NCBI RefSeq assembly: GCF_963082655.1
Contig: NC_081553.1
Location: forward strand, 152,998,941 to 153,062,940
Source: Stomoxys calcitrans
Lineage: Eukaryota; Arthropoda; Insecta; Diptera; Muscidae
Length of the DNA: 64,000 nucleotides
Reading direction: 5' to 3'
Under the pieces are notes generated by a model, which was not told the DNA's origin, made no database searches, and saw only the letters and a program-made list of their open reading frames with translations. A program made the translations under genes and the position numbers. Positions 47,640-57,930 of the stretch are shown here, piece after piece. Position 1 is the stretch's first letter. The number at the start of each line of letters is the position of its first letter.

Positions 47640-48475
47640 AAGTATTATATATATAAATGGAGATAAAAGTCTATATAACAGAATTAAAGATAAAAATTTC
47701 GGTTTTATTAAATGAATCGAATATTAAAGAAGATAAACTTATTGATAGTTCTATGACTACGGCACATTTCGAGGTGTCAATGGTTAGCAAGAACTTGCAA
47801 ATATTCGAAGGTGATTTCAAGTTTTTGGAAGATTTTATATAATAGGCAGAATTGCTGGATGATTCAACAAATGGACAAGATAGATTAACATTCATTAAGT
47901 ACGTTTATAATTGTAAACGAATAAATCAACGACATTTGCACCATTAAAAGAAGCAATTGATGATGCTTATCCAAATCCCAGAACGCTGCAACAGTTATTA
48001 ACTGAGGTGGGAACTACAAAACAGGGTAATTCTACAATGAATTCTTTTTGGAAGGAAGATTTCTGGACTTTGTGATGAACTCAACAGATTTGAAATAGGC
48101 AATTTAAAAATTTCGTCTCAGGAGACTAAGCATGTTAAAATAAACTAGACTAACAACTAAAATTATTGGCGAATATGCTAATGACTTCAGATAAAGCTAC
48201 ACGGAGATGTTTTACAGCCAAGAAGAGTTTAGGGGTAGGTACGAAGAAGGTAGTTTGCGAGCATAGAACAAATAGGCCAAATGAAAAAAAAAATTAGAAA
48301 TGGTAACGGTTATAGACACAATGGTAGTGGTTACGAAAACTCGAACAGACACAATTACAGTAACAATGCTCGAAACAATCACAATAACAATAACAATGTG
48401 CTGCGTAAGGACATGTACACACCGCCAGTTGGTAGCTGTGTCCCGATTAACGGCCAAGTTTACAACCCCGACATA
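47640..48475 (+). pseudogene. Possible retrotransposon gag remnant, Asn-rich C-terminus
   Basis: Frames read MEIKVYITELKIKISVLLNE, FEGDFKFLEDFI, then in a shifted frame LLDDSTNGQDRLTFIKYVYN and PNPRTLQQLL..VGTTKQG, followed by a basic Asn-rich stretch (NGNGYRHNGSGYENSNRHN). The helical segment plus basic tail resembles Ty3/gypsy-type gag, but I see no zinc knuckle or pol. It ends abruptly at the jockey-like LINE at 48477. Confidence 0.35.
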
Positions 48476-48476
48476 A

Positions 48477-48767
48477 GTGGGTTACTATCTGGCCAAAAAT
48501 CTTCTGGTTCTAGGGGACTTTAATGCGCATCACACTTCATGGCATTCTCCCCTAGGTAACGACCAGCGTGGCAGAGCTTTGGCAGAGCAGATTGAAAGGT
48601 CCACGTTTTGCACGGTGAATGAGAATACCCCCACTAGGATTACAAGGAGGTGTATATGCTCGCCAGACATTTATTTTGGATTAGATCACCTCCCCATAAT
48701 TCTCAACATCGACCGACCACCCGACTTCATAACTTCTGAGCTCCGGACGTTTATCAATCAGAAGTAG
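48477..48767 (+). pseudogene. Endonuclease C-terminal part of jockey-like LINE
   Basis: LLVLGDFNAHHTSWHSPLGN is the GDFNAHH block of AP-like endonucleases. CSPDIYFGLDHLPIILNI holds the terminal SDH-type segment, but it reads LDH here. The frame ends in a stop after the linker starts. Confidence 0.8.
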
Positions 48768-49127
48768 GCCGATTGGGCTGGCTTCAATCGGCACTTCACT
48801 GAACTGCCACACCCCCGGATGTGCTAGTGGACGAGAGGAAATTCCGAGCCGCAGCAGCCGCTCGCTTTTACCAACCGGTCGAATACAAGTGCGGCACAAT
48901 TTCCCGGCGCAGGCAGTGGTACTCGCAGACGAGCGTGATGGGATTCGTTGTATGGACCCCACTAACCCCAGGATCAACGAGCTGAAGCTGGAAATAAACA
49001 GGGTAGTCATCGAACATAGGCGAAATTTGTGGCTGGAACACTTGGAGCAATGTAACTCAAGCACCGGCTTAGGCAAGCTGTAGTCTACTGTTAAGTCACT
49101 CTCGACCCCGGTGGACGGGAGGACCTC

Positions 49128-49510
49128 AGTCACTTTTGACGAAATAATCGTGACTGATCCAAAGAGAAGCGCCAGGTTGTTCAATCGTCAATTTATTGTG
49201 CTTCCCGAGAGAGACAGGGCAAGGAGGAGAGCCATTCGCCGGTCTCCGAGCTTTATGAGCAGTCATCACAATTTACTGTGGGTGAAGTTACGAATGTCAT
49301 CCGTGGCGCCAAATCATCAGTCACTTTTGACGAAATAATCGTGAATGATCTGAAGAGAAGCGCCAGGTTGTTCAATCGTCAATTTATTGTGCTTCCCGAG
49401 AGAGACAGGGCAAGGAGGAGAGCCATTCGCCGGTCTCCTAGCTGATGAGCAGTCATCACAATTTACTGTGGGCGAAGATACGAATGTCATCCGTGGCGCC
49501 AAATCATCTA
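49128..49510 (+). repeat. ~190-bp tandem duplication within the LINE
   Basis: 'cacttttgacgaaataatcg' occurs at 49131 and 49322, and 'gtggcgccaaatcatc' closes both units (49319 and 49509). The units differ by a few bases, including a 1-bp length change near 49250/49440, so this is not an exact assembly repeat. Confidence 0.88.
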
Positions 49511-50242
49511 AGGCGTTGGGCCCCGACAGAATCTCTACACTGATGTTGAAATATCTGGATTCACCTGGAGTTGTGTACCTTACCACTGTCCTCAACCTGT
49601 CATTGAACACTCTTATAGTTCCCGATGTCTGGAAAATGGGCAAGAGTGATCCCGCTACTGAAGCCTGGAAAGAACCCAATTTGGTGGAGTCGTACAGACC
49701 GATCATCCTTCTCTCACGAGTAGCAAAGACGCTTGAGGCATTATTCCCCCCGAGCCACGTAGGAGAATTTCCATTCTCCTAGCATCAACAAGGATTTCGA
49801 AGACTGCATAGCACAACAGCTTTGCATGCCAACACCGCACACATCTGGCGTGGCTTCAATCAGCCCAGGCCATGTGATAGGACGGTCTTCTTGGCACTGG
49901 ACCTATCGAAGGCGTTTGACACGGTCAGCCATGCCAAATTATTTAAGGACATCGCCAACACGTCGCTCCAGCCAGGCCTGTGGTCGCCAGTCATTTGTGG
50001 AATTTAGGGATAGGAAATCGAAGCACCGTAGAGTGAAACAGGGAGTTCCCCAAGGTGGGGTGATATCTCCGCTACTATTTAACCTCATCCTATCCTCGAT
50101 TCCACCCACTCCAGACGGCATAGAGATTGTATCATATGCGGACGATTGTACGATCATGGCATCAGGCCCCCACCCAATGTTGACATCTGCGATAGGTTGC
50201 CATCAAATCGTCAGCCACATTGTTCACTACAAATATGGGTGA
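49387..50242 (+). pseudogene. RT of jockey-like LINE (copy 2)
   Basis: The first frame has VTNVIRGAKSSKALGPDRIS-like sequence (DR replacing DG), PDVWKMG and ESYRPIILLSRVAKTLEALF. The second (49822-50007) has LALDLSKAFDTVSHAKL. The third (to 50242) has KQGVPQGGVISPLLFNLIL with intact glycines and SYADDCTIMAS (YADD at 50135-50146). Three frames mean at least two shifts. About 85 bp of thumb are deleted after 50180 relative to copy 1. Confidence 0.82.
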
Positions 50243-50508
50243 GGTGAATGCCGAGCTGACTGTGATGGTCGATGGAGAAATGATTCCGACCATCAACTGT
50301 TCGAAAATACTTGGCGTGACATTTGACAGCTCTTACACATTCTCCCCACATGCTACAGCAATTTGCGATTAAGTCAAAAATAGAAACAAGGTCCTGAAGT
50401 CGCTTGCTGGCAGCACTGGGGGTGCAGACAAAGAAACCTTGATGACCACATACAAAGCAATTGGCCGGTGTGTGGTAAGTAATGCAGCGCCAGTGTGGTC
50501 TCGTCAAC

Positions 50509-51806
50509 TTTCTTTTTTAATGATTTAAAAACAATTTCTTTTTTAATGATTTAAAAACAACATTAAAAGAATAAATAAAGTTAAGTTTTGTTGTATATGT
50601 TGTTTCTTTATATTTCTTAAATTAGAAAACAAAAATACAAGTTTGCTTTTGCTTTTTTGTTCTAACGGTACTTTTGTCTCATAGAAGAAATTATGACAGC
50701 CAAAAAGTCTGCGTTCACTTTGTTTACTTCGAAATTACCGTTACTTTTTATTATGCTTGTTCTTATTTTTGATCAGTTTCAGTTCATTATCATAACAAGT
50801 GATAGTTACACGTGTTTTTTTTTAAATTAATAAATTTGGAAACATGGAAACTAAAGGAAAGGAAATATACATATTTGAAAGAAAAATAATTATTAAATTG
50901 TGGAAAGGAGGACAAAGCTTTAGAACGTATTCTTCTGTCCAGCGCGTAATTAATAATCACAAAGAAACCGGCATTATAAATTCAAAGCCTCGGCCTGGGC
51001 GTCCAAAAAAATTATCCGTTACAGAAGAGCCCAAAGTGACCTCGTATAACATTAAACAAAATTGTTGAAAATATTAAAACAATGTTTAAAAAAAGCATCT
51101 GTGCCGAAACTGCCAGAAAAATATTACGTAGAGCTGGATTTCATGGAAGAGTTGCTCGAAGAAAGCCGTATATTTCAGTCATAAATAGACAAAAGCGGAT
51201 TGAATTCGCTAATACTTTCATCAATAAGCCTCCTGAATTCTGGAAACAAATTATTTTCTCCGACGAGAGCAAATTCTGTATTTTTGGCATTAAAAGTCGG
51301 CAAATAGCGTGGCGCAAGTTCGGGACTTAGCTGGAAAAACAAAATTTAGTTGGAACGGTGAAGCACGGTGGTGGTGGAGTTTTGGAGGTGTATGGCTGCT
51401 AGTGAAGCGGGCCAAATAGAATTTACTGAGTCCAAAATGGGCAAATGGGGTTATCTCAATATTTTGAAAAAAAAATTTGGAAGCATGTGCTGCTAAACTA
51501 GGGTTAGCAACGACATTTTGGTTCAAACAAGATAACGACCCAAAGCATACATCGGAAGCTGTTAGGCTTTGGCTTCTATATAACACTCCAAAGCAGCTTA
51601 AAACACCATCCCAATCACCAGATCTCAACCCCATTGAGCATCTTTGGGATCTATTGGAGAAAAAAATTCGACAGCACGTTATAACCAGCAAGGAGATGTT
51701 ACGAAGTCTCATGCAGGCAGAATGGGCGAAAATAACATCTGAGGAAACAGAGAAGTTGGCAAACTCCATGCCAAATGGACTAAGTGCAGTCTTAAAACAA
51801 CGTGGC
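50509..51806 (+). mobile_element. Tc1-like transposon (DD34E), copy 2
   Basis: Closest relative of 41683-42889, with the C-terminus preserved. It starts with two copies of a 26-bp sequence (50509-50534, 50535-50560). It is cut at its 3' side by the LINE at 51807, so no right terminal repeat is visible. It interrupts the jockey-like LINE at 50508. Confidence 0.85.
50844..51806 (+). pseudogene. Tc1-like transposase
   Basis: METKGKEIYIFERKIIIKLW and VQRVINNHKETG form the HTH, then PRPGRPKKLS the GRPR-like hook. After a frameshift near 51070: KKSICAETARKILRRAGFHG, IFSDESKFCIFG (first Asp near 51261), WFKQDNDPKHTS (second Asp near 51531; usual QQDNGPKHTS) and SPDLNPIEHLWDLLEKKIRQ (Glu). An internal stop at 51330 and another shift by 51477 inactivate it. 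It ends ...LKQRGYLLTY where LINE sequence replaces the natural stop. Confidence 0.86.
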
Positions 51807-51830
51807 TACTTACTTACTTACTTTAATTGG

Positions 51831-52502
51831 CTATGACTGCATATTTCTTCCACTAGCCGAACGTAGAATGGCGTTCCAAGCGCCTCGATCTTCTGCGCTC
51901 ATTCTAAAATCTCTGACACCAAGTTTCGAGGTGTCTCCCACAACTTGATCTTTCCATCGGGCTTTTGGTCTTCCCGGTTTGCGTATACCACCGTGTTTAC
52001 CTTCAAAAGACTTCTTTGCTGGAGCTTCTTCATCCATTCTGACAACATGACCTAGCCAACGCAGCCGTTGTATTTTGATGCGTGTAACTATGCTATCGTC
52101 GACATATAGCTCATACAGCTCGTGGTTCATACGTCGCCTATATTCTCCGTTAACGCAAACTGGTCCATATATTTTACGAAGAATCTTTCTCTCAAATACT
52201 CCAAGCACTGCCTCATCTGCTTTCACAAGTACCCATGCTTCAGAACCATATAACAGCACAGATAGTATCAGTGTCTTGTAAAGTGTAGTCTTCATCTGTC
52301 GATAGGTGGCCTTGTTTCTAAACTGCTTACTTAGTCCAAAGTAGCATCTGTTTGCCAGTATTATTCTTCGCTTTATCTCAAAACTGGTGTCATTCGTTTC
52401 GGTTACGGCGATCCCGAGGTAGATAAAGTTACTGACTGTCTCAAAATTGTGGTTCCCAACTTTCTCCATTTTCTTTATCTGCTTTTTGGGAGTTGAAACC
52501 AT
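51831..52502 (-). pseudogene. C-terminal region of RTE/Nimb-like LINE
   Basis: Open for 223 codons: SNFIYLGIAV (YLG block), RRIILANRCYFGLSKQF, LYKTLILSVLLYGSEAW, FERKILRKIYGPVCVNGEYR, QRLRWLGHVVRM and GRPKARWKDQVVGD. These are the usual order of the post-RT domain. This is the longest uninterrupted transposon ORF in the window after 30407-31222. Confidence 0.85.
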
Positions 52503-53945
52503 CCATTACGTCTTATCTCCATTTACTGCCAGACCCATTTTCACTGACTCTCTTTCGATTCTTTTAAAGGCTGCAGTTACTACTTCCAGTGACCGACCTA
52601 TGATATCGATGTCTTCGGCAAAGGCGAGTAGCATGTGTTCTCTTGTGATTAGTGTGCCATATCTATTCACATCTGCATCTCGTATAATCTTCTCCAGCAG
52701 GATATTAAAGAGATCACACGATATTAAACCTGAAACCTCGTTTGGTATTAAATGGTTCGGAGAGATTCTTTCCTATTCTTACTGAGGAATGCGTATCAGC
52801 AAGTGTCATTTTGCAGGGATGCCAAACTCAGACATGGCTTGAAATACCTTTGAACGTACAGGAGTATCGAAGGCGGCTTTGTAGTCAAAAAAGAGATGGT
52901 AGGTGTTAATTTGTCCTTCTCGGGTCTTTTCCAGGATTTGGCGCAGTATGAATATCTGGTCTAGGGTCTAAAGCCGCATTGATAGGGCCCAATTATCTCA
53001 TTGACTTTAGGTTTTAATCTTTCACACAGTACGGTCGAGAGTATCTTGTATGCGATGGGGAGGAGACTTATTCCTCTGTAGTTGGCACATTCCGTCTTGT
53101 CTCCTTTCTTGTGTACGGGACAGAGTATGCTGAGGTTCCAATCATCGGGTATGCGTTCTTCTAGCCAGATTGCGCAGATAAGCTGATGCATACGTCTTAT
53201 CAGCGTGTCACCTCCGGTCTTAAATAGTTCAGTGGGTAACCCGTCGGCTCCTGCTGCCTTGTTGTTCTTTAGTTGGGTTACTGTTACTTGGACCTCATTC
53301 TGACTAGGAGGTAAACATTCTATACCATCATCAGGGATTGGTTCTGCGGTATCCTCTTCGCCGCCAACATCGGATACTAGCAGTTGGGTAAAATGTTCTT
53401 TCCATATCCTCAGCATGTTGTCTGTGTCAGTTACCAGATTTCCTTCTTTGTCTCTGCAGGAGGATGTGCCTGCACCAAAGCCATTGGTGTTTAATTCTTT
53501 GCCAGAATTTCCGGACTTCATTCTGACTCCTGTACACCTCAATTCGCTCACACTCACGTCTTTCCATTTCCTTTTTCTTTCTGCGGAATAGACGTTTCTC
53601 CTCTCTCCTTTTCTCCCGATACCTCTCCTTCATCTGGCGCGTTGCTATTGATTGCAGGGTTGCTCTATATGCCGCATTCTTGGCTTCAGTATCATCTCGA
53701 CACTCTTGGTCGTACCATGGGTGTTTTGGAGGAGGCTTCCGGTACCCAAGTACGGATTTAGCGGCATTTTCCATGGAGTGGGCAATATTTTGCCACTGCG
53801 CCATTATATCATCGGAACAAGGAGTGCTTTCATGAAGCAGTTGGGTCAGTCGAGTGGAGTATGCTGCTGCAATTTGTTGTGTTTGCAGCTTTTCAATGTC
53901 CAGCTTCCGTGCAGTGTCAGATCGTACTTTCCTCGCCATGTTCAA
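52503..53945 (-). pseudogene. Pre-RT and RT of RTE/Nimb-like LINE
   Basis: 53945-53427 is a basic, Arg/Glu-rich linker (RYREKRREEKRLFRRKKKEM). 53557-52961 carries VTQLKNNKAAGADGLPTELF, WNLSILCPVHKKGDKTECAN, YRGISLLPIAYKILSTVL and GPYQCGFRP. After stops and shifts the active site reads LLAFAEDIDIIGRS at about 52600: FAED instead of (Y/F)ADD, so the first catalytic Asp is Glu. The two frames overlap at a frameshift near 53500. Confidence 0.85.
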
Positions 53946-53984
53946 ACGGGTGCGAACCTTTGCTGCAACAAGGTAATGATGCGA

Positions 53985-54127
53985 ATTAATTGTGGTAAAT
54001 GTAGTACCCTATTTTCACCACGGGATCATTATGCACCATCAGTGAAAATTTCATGGAAATTAGTTCAGCCGTTTTTGAGTCTATTAGGAACACACAAACA
54101 AACACAATTTGATTTTTATATAAAGGA
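53985..54127 (+). mobile_element. Helitron-like repeat, 5' terminal piece
   Basis: 'gtagtaccctattttcacca', 'gggatcattatgcaccatca' and the TTTG-rich end to '...tatataaagga' at 54127. Only the last ~140 bp of a copy; the LINE lies to its left. Confidence 0.75.
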
Positions 54128-54713
54128 CTAGCTGACCCGGGCCCGGTCCGCTGCGCCTTATTTTACTTTATGTGGAACAAAAGTTTCCTTTGAATATTTA
54201 TTTTCGACAATTAAAGTGCTTTTAGTGAAATACCATGCTACGAATATAGTATATCGCTTGACTAATTGTTTAACAATATAAGTGCCTTTGTCCGAATCCC
54301 ATATGATCTTTATTGGTCTACGAATTTAAGTTTGGATGTAAGGTGTACTCCATTCTTAAAATACTTTATTTCAGCCCGCTACTCTCATGATATCTAATTT
54401 AGGGCTGTTTGTGGTCCCCCAGGCAAAAAAATCAGCATCGTGCTCTTCTTTCAAAAACCATTTATTTAAACCTTTTATTGCCATTGGTTTAGGGGAGTTT
54501 ACACGATGAGGCGTCCCCAAACACATGGCCCAAAATAGGTTATCAAATTTGTTTTCTAATCTTAAATACCACATTTTTGCATGGTCGAAAAATTTTTACC
54601 CTTTGCGGGGTGTTTTGGGAAAGGGGTGATGCCCTAAATACATAGTCCTAAATTTAGATATCAAATTCGTATTCTACTCCCAAATACCTTTATTTGAGCC
54701 CCATTTTGCGATG
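54128..54713 (+). mobile_element. Helitron-like repeat, 3' fragment (copy N)
   Basis: CTAGCTGACCCGGGCCCGGT begins with zero gap after the previous piece. Four to five units follow, then it is cut in mid-unit ('ccccattttgcgatggt') at the LINE at 54714. Confidence 0.78.
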
Positions 54714-55400
54714 GTGCCCAGAGTGAGGTCGAATGAACAGAGTAGATTTTAATGCACGCAAAACGCAGTGCTGTTTGTTGTCCCACAAACGATTTACTGA
54801 CACTTTACAATCGTCAATAGCTATCGACCGTGTAGATATCAAGCAGTCAGAGGCTCTTGGTGTTCTGGGCATGAAGATTCAATGTCCGTTGGTCAAAACA
54901 TTTATTCGAAGTGTCGATTGAAGCATTCGAGTGCTTGGGCTTTCTTAAGTGGTGTAAGATATATTTCACTCCATCTGATCTTCTTATATCCACACTACTA
55001 ACATCAGACCGAAGATGGAATATAACTCGGATATATGGGACGGTGCTCCAAAATCATCCTTAGAGCTGCTTGACCGTGTCCAGAGGCGGGTGTTGGTGTT
55101 GAATGGAGAACATCGACAAAATGTGGGTTGTGTGGCGCTGTTCTATCGATTCTTCCACCGTCAGAAGACTGATTTCCGAAGAACATTGTCAGAAATACAA
55201 GTTTTTCTAGGAGCGCGCACCGGTTTGTAATCGATTGGCCAGCTGATCGGACCATGCACTACCTAGAGAATTCTTTTTTCGCAAGGACGGTTCGTATGTG
55301 GAATCGGCTTTCGGCGGATGTCTTTCCCGCTACTTACGACATCCAGAAATTCAAAGCAAATGTCAATAAACGCTACTCCCTCTTTCCCCTCTCCGATCCT
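54714..55400 (+). pseudogene. Non-LTR retrotransposon ORF2 C-terminal fragment
   Basis: Frames give MNRVDFNARKTQCCLLSHKR (post-YADD 'N..KTQ' block), SEALGVLGMKIQ (LG block), FTPSDLL..., then IRPKMEYNSDIWDGAPKSSL and LLDRVQRRVLVLN. A third frame yields SFFARTVRMWNRLSADVFP. These match the post-RT end of LINEs where the RT and endonuclease are missing. At least three frames. The exact clade was not recognised. Confidence 0.7.
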
Positions 55401-55689
55401 TAACTATCCTTTCCAACGCAATGCACTGCATATATTGGGGACAACCCCTGCATGTTGGGGTTTCACAAATGCAGGCACTGGACCTGGATTTCACAAATGC
55501 AGGAGTGTTTATCTAGCATCAATACAAGGAATACCAGCCACATGTTCCAAGAGGTGGATAAAAGATTTAGGAGATTCCAACCTCTTAATATGCAAAATTT
55601 GGAGATCCCAGAGGACAGTTAAATAATTTTGCACAATATGCCAAATAACTCTAAATGTATAATCAACAACTTAAAAAAAGTCTGTAGGT
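55401..55689. other. Unassigned sequence
   Basis: Includes two near-identical short phrases ('tttcacaaatgcagg' at about 55467 and 55489), possibly LINE 3' UTR. Otherwise nothing recognised. Confidence 0.3.
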
Positions 55690-56650
55690 AAAAATATATA
55701 TCAAGCGACAGGCAATTTGGATTTCGATTTAAACAATCAACAGTCAATGCGATACACTTACTTGTATCAAATACAAATTGAAATAGGCAATCTTATACAG
55801 GTGCTTGCGGTCTTTTTTCTAAATTGATGATTCATGATTTTCCTTTTTATCTAATAATACTAATTTATAATATGATTAGTGAGAAAACTTTTAATATTTA
55901 TAATAAAAATCTGTGTGGGAAAAGGACTTTCAAAATGATTAATGGAGCAAGGAGCGCAGAACTCTTCTTTTTTATTTTAATATATTTTTGTTCGACATCA
56001 TCAAAAAAAGAAATTGAGAGCAGCATTTCATATGCAGACAATATTGTCAGTTACAATTATGATAACACCGTTGAGAATATTAATGATGAACTGCAGAAGT
56101 TATTCGACCAGGTCGAAAACCATACGATTGATTGGAACATGATATGAAATAAATGCGAAACTATATTATATAGACCACAGATAAATAAATGTAATTATAA
56201 TATGAGGACAATTTAGACACGTTTTGGAATTAAATCCAATGCGGATAATTCTTCTATGCCGATTAAGGAGACAGTGAAGTGTTTAGGTTTTCGCTTAGAA
56301 AAGTTTCTGTATTTCAACAATCAACTCTTCTTAAGGCAAAAATTTTTTCGAAATTACTTGAAAGTAGACGAAAAGTTATTATGTTTCAATCACTAATTAG
56401 GAATAGGAATAAGATTGCAAGGTTTACACAATGTTATGAAAATAACTTAATTATGGATCCTTTCTACACAAATAAAGATTATTTAATTCAATCAATACCA
56501 AAAAGGTTTTGTTCCTCCAGAGGCTTTCCTGCATCTGGGTAAGATAGGTATATTCTACGGTCAATATTCCAATATTTTATCATAACTATAGCCGGGCCAA
56601 TATAAAGGCCATCAATTGTACAAATGAAATATGGATATCAGATGTGAGAC
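55690..56650 (+). pseudogene. Non-LTR retrotransposon RT fragment with altered active site
   Basis: RQFGFRFKQSTVNAIHLL (about 55710) is the QFGFR.KHST entry block, and INGARSAELF lies where motif 4 should be. SISYADNIVSYNYDN has YADN at 56031-56042 in place of YADD. ELQKLFDQVENHTIDWN, a CLGFRLEK-like segment and KVIMFQSLIRNRNK follow in other frames. Dead on several counts. It may be the same family as the EN fragment at 5641-6183, but this cannot be shown here. Confidence 0.68.
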
Positions 56651-57093
56651 AAGTTTGTTTAATAGAGTAGCTTGTTCTGCACATAAACCCAAGCCCAACA
56701 AATTTTGGTGGTTGTATAAACAAAAACATTTCCCTCCTACTTAGCTTTAGCTTATACCTTATAACATCTAATTGTAATGTTTTTCATACTTTCTTATTGC
56801 ATACAACAAAATAAAAATATGAATTACTTTAAATGTAACTTAAATAGTTTTTAAATAAAAATTTAATACAAAATATAAATAAGGGACATTGAATATGTAA
56901 TACCAATCTTGTTAACTATTATTTATTGTAGTTATAAGCAAACATTACTTTTTGTATATAAATAACCAAAAAAAAAAAAACACTGATGCAACAACAACAT
57001 AGTTCTCCTCTTCGAGAATGGAAATTAGCCCAAGTAAAACCCTAGATGACCGGAGAGATTTGCAACATTGGGAAATAGGTGTGCAGAATTTAT
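56651..57093. other. AT-rich sequence without recognised gene
   Basis: Mostly A/T runs, including poly-A at 56969-56980. No supported ORF. Confidence 0.35.
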
Positions 57094-57102
57094 ATTAATT
57101 TA

Positions 57103-57777
57103 GGTTAGGTTGAAAAGAGGGTGCAGATATTAATCCGCCCATGCCACTATGGACATAGAACTACGCCAGTAATCTGCTTGTTGTGCTCTCTAAAAACTAA
57201 AAAGTAACCTCTGAAATGGAGGTCTAAGTCCGTGCTACTTACAAAATCCTTATCTGTTTTCCATGAAAAAGAAAATTTGAGTTAGGAATTCCATGCTACC
57301 TACAAAATCCATAATAGTTTTCCATACCACTCCACTAAGTTGTTTCATGTCTGGTATTGTGTCCCCTCTTAAGTACCTGTGTCTTTTGCAATGCCCCATC
57401 GTCTCATCATCTTCCCCACATGCCCTACACATGCTAACTCTTGCCGCACCGATTTTGCATAAGTAAACTCGTAGTCCTATGTGTTCCATTATAATACCAA
57501 AAGCGTGCTTCCTTTCAGTAATAGTCTCGTCTTCTCGCGATCCGGATCACCCCATAGGATTTTCGGCGTCCTACCGACCGTTTCGCTGTTCCACGGTGTT
57601 ACATGCGCGTTCGTCACCCACGCCCGTAAATCGGACTGCGGCGACCGGAAAGGCTTCGGGTTAACCAAGTTTATTGGCGTCAGTTCTCTGGCTTTCACTG
57701 CCAAATAGTGTACTCTTCCATTCCCCCTTTTACCGTTATGGCCTGGCACCCAAACGATGCGGATTGCGCCATCCTAC
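57103..57777 (-). mobile_element. 5'-truncated LOA/R1-like LINE with target-site duplication
   Basis: Flanked by the 9-bp direct repeat ATTAATTTA at 57094-57102 and 57778-57786. The minus strand encodes the RNase H end (PGHNGKRGNGRVHYLAVKA, reading from 57749) and the Cys/His tail MCRACGEDDETMGHC (57430-57360), then VWKTIMDFVGS and a 3' UTR with 'ctggcgtagttctatgtcca'. The RNase H WVPGHNG motif is partly kept. Same family as 36936-38060 and 17416-17554. A 3' UTR stretch around 'gaattcc.tgctac' is repeated at 57225-57245 and 57283-57305. Confidence 0.83.
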
Positions 57778-57786
57778 ATTAATTTA

Positions 57787-57930
57787 AGATTAAGTTTTAT
57801 CATACCAAGAGGTTTTTTTTTAATTTTCTTCTTCTCTTCTTATATATTATGCAACAAATAAAGAATTTAATAGCCAATTTTAAATATTTAAACAGAATAA
57901 GTTTATGACTTAAATTTTTTATATGTAAGA
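57787..57930. other. Unassigned AT-rich spacer
   Basis: Short A/T-rich stretch between the LINE target duplication and Helitron copy O. Nothing recognised. Confidence 0.3.

Larger units (their letters stand above)
48477..50508 (+). mobile_element. Jockey-like LINE, degenerate (copy 2)
   Basis: Same family as 30480-31935 but begins further 5', within the endonuclease (LVLGDFNAHHTSWHSP at about 48505). It then runs through LDHLPIILNI, the EN-RT linker, RT and a post-RT tail to about 50508. A 190-bp internal duplication spans 49128-49510. Truncated by the Tc1-like element. Confidence 0.84.
51807..53955 (-). mobile_element. RTE/Nimb-like non-LTR retrotransposon, degenerate
   Basis: Minus strand from about 53955 to a (TAAG)n tail at 51807-51825. 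It holds a basic pre-RT region, RT, and a long C-terminal region. Endonuclease is absent (5' truncation). The 40827-41262 fragment is a second copy. The clade is tentative; related ORFs are common in arthropods under the label endonuclease-reverse transcriptase. Confidence 0.8.

Noticed and set aside
40827..51860. Shared origin of the two Tc1-LINE neighbourhoods (41.7-42.9 kb with the LINE tail at 41.2 kb, and 50.5-51.8 kb with the LINE tail at 51.8 kb)
   Set aside because: In the first the LINE tail is followed by ~400 bp of unrelated sequence, while in the second it lies directly in the transposase; the insertion points differ.
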